Under the pieces are notes generated by a model. The model was not told the DNA's origin and searched no databases. It saw nothing but the letters and a program-made list of their open reading frames with translations. Below, piece by piece: positions 57,346-64,000 of a stretch of 64,000 nt of DNA; within the stretch, counting starts at the first letter, position 1, and every line of letters starts with the position of its first letter. The stretch is taken from positions 5,049,112 through 5,113,111 of the forward strand of contig NC_134842.1 in NCBI RefSeq assembly GCF_965363235.1, in the 5' to 3' direction. Made by a program: the position numbers and the translations under genes. Source of the DNA: Mytilus galloprovincialis. Taxonomy: Eukaryota > Mollusca > Bivalvia > Mytilida > Mytilidae.

Positions 57346-58008
57346 CACATGATACATGACAGAGGTACATTTCTTAATCTAAAATAATGTCCAAAGTCTC
57401 AATAAAGTAAAGTTTTATTAAACAATATGTTTTTTTCCATTTCATTACCAAAGTACTGGTTCTCAAAACAAGATGCTAGAATGCGATTGGTTAAATCATC
57501 TCCTTAACAAGAGACTATTAAAACAGAAATGCATATGTGTTACTTATACGGTTTATGTGGCCGTGTTAATTAGCAGTCGTTTAAAAATTGAACTCTATGA
57601 CCAATATCATGCAGTCAATGCATAAGGTATCATCTATTCTAAAATATGAAATAAACATTTCTTGTGGTTTTAACCAACTCTGCATCTTAAGTACGTTGCT
57701 TACTGTGTTTATAGATTTTTATTTTCGGGCAAAACTGTTCGAGAAATTTGACATAAATGTAAGTTGATCGTAATTTTCAGTTTTGAAACAAGAGACAAAA
57801 CTACTTTTTGGGTTTGAAATCTGACATATCTGCATTGTGCTATTTCTTGAAAATCCTCGTGCAAGATATCATAACCATTGTATTGTATTTCTTAAGTTGT
57901 ATTATTATAAAGACAGGAACACATATTTTGACTCTATTTCAATTGATGATTTACAGATTATCAGATACAGGGAAGTATTCTGGGTTTATCTCAGTTTCTC
58001 TACTGCAG

Positions 58009-58085
58009 TATATTTAAAGGTCCAAGAAGTGAAATATAACAGATCATTCAGCATTGTAATAGAGACTGTATTGGCAGTTTTCAAG
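58009..58085 (+). promoter_or_regulatory. Candidate promoter and 5-prime leader exon of the crystallin gene
   Basis: TATATTTAAAG at 58009-58019 is TATA-like. TCATTCA at 58044-58050 fits an initiator at a plausible distance. The stretch then ends CAAG at 58085 before a GTAAAG donor. A TCTCTCTTTCAG acceptor at about 58191-58202 starts the segment that holds the ATG at 58225, so a non-coding leader exon is likely. No transcript evidence. Confidence 0.45.
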
Positions 58086-58224
58086 GTAAAGACATGCAGT
58101 ACACTATTTTAATTGTAAAATTTGCATTTCAGCCTTAATTTGTTTATATCAATAATTATATAAATTTCACGTTTTTATACATTCAATATATCTCTCTTTC
58201 AGAAATTAAAAAAATAAACAAAAC

Positions 58225-58254
58225 ATGGGGGATGAAACGAAAAAGGAACCAAAA
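58225..58254 (+). CDS. Beta-gamma-crystallin gene, exon 1
   Basis: The start codon lies in AACATGG, giving the ten residues MGDETKKEPK before a GTAAGT donor, phase 0. No signal peptide is present, unlike the protease and CUB genes. Whether the product is cytoplasmic or leaves by an unconventional route cannot be read from the sequence. Exon 2 opens directly with the first Greek-key motif. Confidence 0.8.
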
Positions 58255-59039
58255 GTAAGTCGCACCTTTACTCTTTAATTGAAACCTAAAACATAATAAA
58301 ACATTATAGTCATTATCATCAGAATTATAATTATTCTTTTTTTCTCTCTAGCTTTTTTCTTTTCTTTTTTTCTTTCTTTTTTCTTTTTTCTTTTCATATT
58401 CTTATATTGATGATATTTTATATATTTTTTACTTATACAAATTGTACCCTATATATATACCAAATTAAGACCACGAACACGCAAACGTTAATCTGCGTTC
58501 TCGTCTGACAAATCAGCTTTGTGTATTGGCACTTTCTAAATATTTTCAAGTCAATTGTTTATGCGCATTCATCTTAAATGTGTGTTCATTAGTTGTACTA
58601 TAACTCGGTTTAGGAACTGGATATTATGATGGCCGGTTAAGACTATTTCACGTTTTCAAAGGAAAAACGCGATGTCGCGAAGTCGAAAACGCAAAAACGC
58701 AAAATATTTTTTCTTGCCGATTCCGCGTTTTCGACCTCGTGTTTTCCCCCCATTAAATATGAAGGGCTAATACACGAAATTGTGTTAACCAGCCACAATA
58801 GGATATGGTTATTGCTGTAGTAATTTTCAATTACCACTACGTGATAGATTTCTAAGTAAATCAAGCAAAGAATGTTCATTCTAAATTCTATAAAAGTTTC
58901 AAACCTTTGAACAGCCTTTTGTTTATGCCGACTGCACTCCCATTATTATCTTACTCCTGCTAGAGCGCGAGTCAAATTCATATTAGAGTGTTCAGTTCAG
59001 CTTCGTGTATACTTTACCATCTACAATTTACAGTTTTCT

Positions 59040-59275
59040 GTTTAAAAGAGGTTGGAAGATACCAGAGGAACAGTCAAACTCATAACTCGAAAATAAACTG
59101 ACAACGCCATGGCCAAAAATGAAAAAGACAAACAGACAAATAAGTGTACACAAGAAACAACATAGAAAACTAAAGACTGAGCAACACGAACTCCACCAGA
59201 AACTGGCGGTTATCTCAGGTGCTCCTGAAGGGCAATCAGATCCTGCTCCACATGTGGCACCCGTCGTGTTGCTCT
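59040..59275 (-). repeat. Interspersed repeat in intron 1 of the crystallin gene
   Basis: AACAGTCAAACTCATAACTC, AACTGACAACGCCATGGCCA, AGCAACACGAACTCCACCAG, AGGTGCTCCTGAAGG and CAGATCCTGCTCCACATGTG are the reverse of the chain at 21690-22100. Confidence 0.7.
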
Positions 59276-59413
59276 GTTAAATGTTAAATTAGTCTGGACG
59301 AGACCATATTTTGATTTTTAATTTCAGATTCATTATTTGTATGAAAATTTCTGAAATAATTTTTGAAAATGAAATAAAAGGAAATAAACAGTAATATTGT
59401 TTTTCTGTTTCAG

Positions 59414-59535
59414 ATAATTTTGTACGAAGGAGTTAATTTCAAGGGGAGATCCAAAACATTCACACAGGCTCATCCAAATATGGTAAATGCTGGATTCTTT
59501 GACTGCGCGTCAAGTGTCATAGTAGAAGGTGGCGT
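59414..59535 (+). CDS. Beta-gamma-crystallin gene, exon 2 (Greek key 1)
   Basis: TTTCTGTTTCAG precedes and GTAAGT follows. The exon encodes IILYEGVNFKGRSKTF, then a loop, then FDCASSVIVEGG. The Y-E--NF-GRS-TF signature is the A-type start of a Greek-key motif, and the DCASSV-VEGG stretch closes it. In a calcium-binding crystallin the loop would read N/D-N/D-x-x-S/T-S. Here the first position is F, so this site is degenerate. It leaves in phase 2, the same as exon 4. Confidence 0.92.
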
Positions 59536-59853
59536 GTAAGTTTCATTCATTGTTTAATATAGATGTGTACATAAGCTATACTAGTGAATGTCCATTAGTT
59601 AAATCTTTAAAACTTAGTATGCTCAACACAAATATTCCAAGTAACATTATGATACTCTATAAAATGTTAGTCGAACGAGAACTTCAACTGTTTTAAAATT
59701 ATATGATATAAAGCAATGCCAAAGATAATATCGACATCTATATCGGGGTTTACTATAATTGTTTATATTTCACACCAAACTTACTTTCTGTGGTATTAAA
59801 TTTTGATATCAAATAATTATTGTAATGTGTATTTTGACTATTATGAATTTTAG

Positions 59854-60007
59854 ATGGGTATTATACCAACACCATAATTATAAAGGAAACATTTGTGTAG
59901 TAATGGAAGGAGACAGAACTAATCTTGTGAGAGGTACTCCAACAGATAAAGATACCAAGGTTCATGAATTTAACGATTCGCTGTCATCTCTAAAACCGTT
60001 GGATTTC
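59854..60007 (+). CDS. Beta-gamma-crystallin gene, exon 3 (Greek key 2)
   Basis: The exon starts after GAATTTTAG and ends before GTACGT. It encodes WVLYQHHNYKGNICVVM, a charged loop, and FNDSLSSLKPLDF. NDSLSS is a perfect match to the calcium-binding box N/D-N/D-x-x-S/T-S. W-LY----Y-G marks the second motif of a crystallin domain. Entering in phase 2 and leaving in phase 0, it completes domain 1 together with exon 2. Confidence 0.93.
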
Positions 60008-60356
60008 GTACGTATATTCTTCCTACAAATATTCTATAAATGATAAAATGAAAGTTTGCCTGAAAATACAATATTTTTATACAAGAGCGGCAGCAATATT
60101 TCTGAACCGGAAGCTAATGTACTTTACTTTCAGCAACATGTAGTTAACTCTAAGACCCTCAAACTATTCCTACCTGTCAACTTACCTTTTCTTTAGAAAA
60201 TATGCATACCTTCACTTCCATGTCAACTAAATCTTAGCGCTCTAGCTATAATTCAGAGATACATATTATTCTGAATACATTTGGACGTAGTGTATTGGAA
60301 TATACAACCATATAACTTAGATGGCAATAATATCAAAATGTTATGTTTCGTTTCAG

Positions 60357-60496
60357 GATTGTACCCAAGAACCAAAGATAACTGTTTACGCTGGCGATTT
60401 TAGAAGCCGTTCATTAACTTTCACGGAAGACATTAAAGACTTGAGATGGTATAAAATGAACGACCAAATATCATACATCAGGGTACACAGTGGGGC
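60357..60496 (+). CDS. Beta-gamma-crystallin gene, exon 4 (Greek key 3)
   Basis: The exon starts after CGTTTCAG and ends before GTAAGT. It encodes DCTQEPKITVYAGDFRSRSL, then TFTEDIKDLRW and MNDQISYIRVHSG. This is the first motif of the second crystallin domain. The calcium box reads NDQIS-Y, matching except for Y in place of the last S. Short linker residues (DCTQEPK) join the domains. Confidence 0.93.
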
Positions 60497-61028
60497 GTAA
60501 GTTGTCTACTTGTATTTATTTCTTAATTTTTAAAAGCGCTTATTCACATTACACAGCATGTTTATCTAAACGTTTATAACAATAGTTATCACATTTGGGG
60601 ATAAAACTTATCTACAAATATATCAATGCACGTGTCATACATATAAATAGTTCCGTCAACATTGTAACTGTATCAGGTAGGGCTGGTTGACGGTTATTCC
60701 TAGAAAAATGGGAACCCATTCGACTAACTCCTACAGTTTGCAAACCAAATCCGTAAAACTCAAAACAAATGGTCACATATTAAAGTTTTCAAACTTCAAT
60801 ACACTTTATTTAGACAACTCTCTATGTGTGCCAAGTATCACAAAACAAAAGTATACACTAATGAGCTAAGGGAATGAAAGTTTGAAATCTTAATAGATCC
60901 AGATGAGATTTTTAAACTCCAGTTAAGGTATTAAAAAGACTTTGTTTAAAGTGTTTACGATAGCGTGGATCTTGTCTCTAAGAAACGTTTACCCTCATAA
61001 ATATAAAAGTTATAGTCTCATTGAATAG

Positions 61029-61158
61029 GTGGGTTGTATTTGAGGCCGTCAATTTCATGGGACAGCAGTCACTTTTTCTACCCGGAGACCACTTAATGAA
61101 AGCATCAGATGGAGCATTTAGAAATGATACAACGTCTTCTCTTAGAGCTCTACAAATT
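61029..61158 (+). CDS. Beta-gamma-crystallin gene, exon 5 (Greek key 4)
   Basis: The exon starts after TTGAATAG and ends before GTAAGT, phase 0. It encodes WVVFEAVNFMGQQSLFLPG, then AFRNDTTSSLRALQI. NDTTSS is a perfect calcium box. With exons 2-4 it makes two crystallin domains, each from two motifs and each motif on its own exon. The donor can be joined in frame either to 62088 (exon 6, which stops) or to 62817 (aerolysin-like exon). Confidence 0.93.
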
Positions 61159-61294
61159 GTAAGTATCCAGTAACCAATAACTATACCCATAAGAATAAAT
61201 GAATAAGTTTTGATAGTAATAAACCAATTTGTATTCATTCTAATATAATTTAATTTTGTATGAAACGCGTCTTCTGATTGGTTGACGTCGTTTT

Positions 61295-61400
61295 AAGATA
61301 TAGGAAGATGTGATTTTGAGTGCCAATGAGACAACTCTAACAATTTATAAAAGCAAACCATTATAGGTTAATGCACGACCTTCATGATGTCGTATTGTTT
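61295..61400 (-). repeat. Interspersed repeat scrap in intron 5
   Basis: ATAGGAAGATGTGATTTTGA, GTGCCAATGAGACAACTCTA, AGCAAACCATTATAGGTTAA and TGCACGACCTTCA are an inverted ACACCACATCTTCC-family copy. Confidence 0.6.
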
Positions 61401-62087
61401 ATCATATCATAGACAAAACTTTGTCATGTGACCATGGCGCCATCAACGTTTTTTCATGATTTACGCCGGTTTAAAATGGAATTTAGAATTAAATTATAAG
61501 AAATAACTGTAATATTTTGTCAGTCTTTTCGAAATGATATAAAAAATAACACGCTACGCGCGCTATTCAGTATTCACCACATTTTTTATGTTATTTCTTC
61601 ATAGACAGAAAAAATATTACAGTCATTCCTTAAATAAAAAAACAATATTCATTTATACTGTATCTATTTTTTTTTTCAAAACAGATGATTTCAGCTTTCC
61701 AATTGTGCACTATGAATTTTTACGTAACAACATTTCATATCTCCTTGTGAAAACGTTATTTCAGAGATTGTATTTCCTATCATGATTTTCTTGATAGAGT
61801 ATTATTGCTTATAAGTAAGCTATAAAACCAAAATATCCAAGTAGTGAAGTTAAAAGTATTTCTTCGAAAATTTACGGACACCATCGAGATTTTTTTACTG
61901 TATTGCAATATCCGTTTCATAAATTACAACTGATATGTGTTCTTTGAAGATCTAACACATCCGTCTAAGTATTTTGATCAACTTGCATAAATGATTATAT
62001 GTTATCTTTTTTTTACCAAATATTCTAATTGAATATGTCTTATCTAGTGAATATATCAGCTTCAATTCTACATCATACAAATTTCAG

Positions 62088-62159
62088 ATCAACCCACCGG
62101 AAATTTTCCAGACTTCATCCCACGATATGGGTTACCGTTATGGAATATCTTTTGCATAA
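62088..62159 (+). CDS. Beta-gamma-crystallin gene, exon 6 (short C-terminus with stop)
   Basis: An ACAAATTTCAG acceptor precedes 62088. Twenty-three codons (INPPEIFQTSSHDMGYRYG and four more) end in TAA at 62157-62159. Joined to exons 1-5 the coding length is 648 nt, 215 residues, a complete two-domain crystallin with a short tail. No usable donor precedes the stop. The first AATAAA downstream is at 62598-62603, inside an interspersed repeat, so this could be a terminal exon. Relatives in which a crystallin part is fused to an aerolysin part would need this exon skipped. Confidence 0.75.
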   Translation: MNPPEIFQTSSHDMGYRYGISFA

Positions 62160-62564
62160 ATGACGACGGATATGCTTCATAACGTTGATAACTTTCGCCT
62201 CTTTTTTTATAATTTCGAAGCCACAATCCCGTCCTTTTTCTTTTGAATGAAACATCACCGAGCCGAAGGAATTGATGTTTATAGCAGATCTTTTAAGACT
62301 GTTCTGTTGTATTTTTAAAATGTAACAATCAATCTCATGTAAAATACAAAAATATCCACTTTTTTTATATATTATGTTGATGTTCAGATGTATGTTGGAT
62401 TTTGAAGTTTCAATATCTTTCCTTATTCAAAAGAAAATAATTTTAAAATGTAGAATTCTGCTTCTTTCGCGATGATTTTTTGTAAATGTTTTTAACATTA
62501 CCATATAATCAGTAGATTTCGCTAGCCATCACACCAAATTAAACCCACCATTTCTTCTTACAAT

Positions 62565-62720
62565 GCTCCGTACCAAGTCAGAAATATGACAGTTTTTAAT
62601 AAATAGTTCATTTATATGTATGTTGGCGTTTGATTTTGTTTCATTTCAGTGTTTCTGTTGTTCCGTTTTTTCCCACAGAAAATCGATATATGACTTTTGA
62701 ACAGCAGTATATCCTATTGT
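62565..62720 (+). repeat. Interspersed repeat carrying an AATAAA signal
   Basis: CCGTACCAAGTCAGAAATAT, GACAG, GTTGTTCCGTTTTTTCC and GAACAGCAGTATATCCTATT link two repeat families seen elsewhere (26830-26960 and 24030-24075). The AATAAA at 62598-62603 lies within it and could serve as the polyadenylation signal of the short crystallin form. Confidence 0.6.
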
Positions 62721-62816
62721 TGCCTTCATTTATCGTCATATATCAATATATTGAATGTGTGTATTGTTAGACATTAGGGTAATGTAATGAATATATGTAT
62801 CATTATACATTTGTAG

Positions 62817-63018
62817 AAGCCATCCTATCCATTAATCGTGGATGGCATGGACTTTCATCTTGACAGAGTAAGTAAGGACAAAACCCCGATTACAGTATTT
62901 TCATGGACACAGAAGAACAACTCGAAAATCACACAAAATTTATCTGTCACTAAAGAAAAGACTGTTACTACTGAAGACTCATACGAGTTTACTTGGGATG
63001 AAGGAACTAAAATGACAT
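62817..63018 (+). CDS. Aerolysin-like domain exon, probably the continuation of the crystallin gene
   Basis: A CATTTGTAG acceptor opens the exon. The frame is open from there to 63174, but a GTGAGA donor at 63019 is the likely end. About 67 codons encode a short Pro/Tyr linker, then a stretch rich in Ser, Thr, Asn and Lys that alternates polar and hydrophobic residues, ending near a TWDEG motif. This composition and order resemble the first part of the pore-forming domain of aerolysin-like proteins. In animals such a domain occurs fused behind a beta-gamma-crystallin part (epidermal differentiation-specific protein / beta-gamma-CAT alpha type). Its phase 0 start matches the end of exon 5. The remaining exons must lie beyond the window. 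No membrane assay can be inferred; the pore-forming role is family-based. Confidence 0.62.
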
Positions 63019-63551
63019 GTGAGATATTGCCAAATAAGATAAATGAAATGTGTTTAGGTTACATACACACTGTTGATATAACTAAATGTTTTTGTTTTGG
63101 GTTTTCAAATAATGTCTTGGTCATCAATTTTTTTGGAATACTTATTGAGGCAACAGCAATCAGGTTTGATTATTAAAAAAGTTATTACACAAGAATGTCG
63201 GGACTTATTTAACAAAAGAAACAAAACTGTAAGGTGAATTAAAAAAGTGTGAAGTTGATAAGATCTGGCAATCCAAACGCCAAACTATTTCAACCACCGT
63301 AATGACAAGTAAACAACTGTCAATTTCCTGACTTGGTACACACAACAAAAACTTGTCTTACTAGCTTTAGATGTATAATTTTAAGGGTACTAGGAAACGT
63401 ACTGTAAGGTATGTTGGGAGACTGGAAACATATATAATATATATAAGTACCGTTGCGTAAATTTTTAGACTAGTATATATTTTTTCTTTGATTGCACAGT
63501 ATCATTTATTTTAGACGATCAGGTACAAATTAGATTTTCTGTTTGGTGCTT

Positions 63552-63573
63552 TATATATATATATATATATATA
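63552..63573. repeat. TA dinucleotide microsatellite
   Basis: Eleven uninterrupted TA units. Confidence 0.9.
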
Positions 63574-63754
63574 GGCTTTACGTAACCAATGTAACTTATT
63601 AATGTTTGTGTGTAAACATCCTCGACACCTGACACCAATATTGGTTGAAACTGCAGATATCTATTTGGATATATGTGATTGTCAGTCATGTCTCCATCCT
63701 TTGGATTGTCCTTGATTACTTAGTGTCCTCTGCGTTGAGTTCTGATGTCTATCT

Positions 63755-63890
63755 ATTTATCATAGATACCAAGTTTTCAATGTTGGACATCAGACGCACG
63801 TGTAGTCTTCTAAAGATGCATATTTCAAGCTTTAATCAGAAAAGTAAAAAAGGCCAGATGAAGTGCGTAGTTGAAACACAATGAGGACCC
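63755..63890 (-). repeat. Strongly decayed retrozyme fragment
   Basis: ATCATAGATACCAAG, CAGACGCACGTGTAGTCTTC, TAAAAAAGGCCAGATGAAGT and CACAATGAGGACCCAA follow the order of the minus-strand retrozyme copies at 13.1 and 41.4 kb, but no hammerhead core box remains. Confidence 0.5.
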
Positions 63891-64000
63891 AATTACCTCT
63901 AAAACATTCACGAATAGATGTGTTTAGCATGTTCTATTCTCAGTCAATATCCAGATAGTTATAATCAAGATTTCATTTGCGGTCAAATAACATCATCTCA

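Noticed and set aside
57837-58112. 91-codon frame as a gene upstream of the crystallin
   Set aside because: It overlaps the candidate promoter and leader exon, shows no family resemblance and no conserved start context.
62838-63176. GTG at 62838 as the start of a separate 112-residue gene
   Set aside because: The frame is open upstream to a 3-prime splice site at 62816 and the sequence is mid-domain, so it is an internal exon.

Overview
The window looks like nuclear DNA of a bivalve mollusc, most probably a mussel of the Mytilus type. It is AT-rich, the genes are split by GT-AG introns, and most of the space is degraded mobile DNA. That DNA includes hammerhead-ribozyme retrozymes, a pearl/Helentron-like element with tandem core repeats, Penelope-like and L1-like reverse transcriptase fragments, and short interspersed repeats that I recognise as mussel-typical from memory only. 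No tRNA, rRNA, CRISPR or prokaryotic feature was seen.

Layout. 1-13.3 kb: a small MITE, a 41-bp minisatellite, a dead LINE, one exon of an F-type lectin gene (minus, frameshifted), and two pieces of a mobile-element protein (an HEEADTR/GCD core and a Cys-rich CXC tail, both minus). 13.6-17.4 kb: a four-unit array whose ~130-bp sub-repeats each carry a CCATGG palindrome followed by GGCGGCCATTTT. 17.7-22.7 kb: a 314-bp tandem duplication, two Penelope-like RT fragments, a gag-pol fragment, and a retrozyme monomer flanked by two hammerheads. 24.4-25.2 kb: the pearl-like element.

Genes. (1) 26.0-35.4 kb, minus: three exons that join in phase into a 255-residue secreted protein with a signal peptide, a coiled coil and one CUB domain. 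(2) 41.1-51.4 kb, plus: a secreted trypsin/chymotrypsin-like serine protease in six exons, with zymogen cleavage site, catalytic His and catalytic Asp. The exon with the catalytic Ser is not visible. (3) 58.2 kb to the window end, plus: a beta-gamma-crystallin gene with one Greek-key motif per exon (four motifs). It is followed by a short stop-bearing exon and then by an aerolysin-like pore-forming-domain exon that is phase-compatible with skipping the stop exon. All three genes, and the lectin exon, belong to families common in molluscan defence or mucosal secretions; that they act together is not shown by the sequence.

Retrozyme pieces with recognisable hammerhead cores occur at about seven places on both strands (13.1, 22.3, 22.6, 28.4, 37.2, 41.4 and 44.0 kb), one of them inside the large intron of the protease gene. 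None is perfect, but between them every part of the ribozyme is present. They share the window with Penelope-like RT remnants, a retroelement class known to carry hammerheads.
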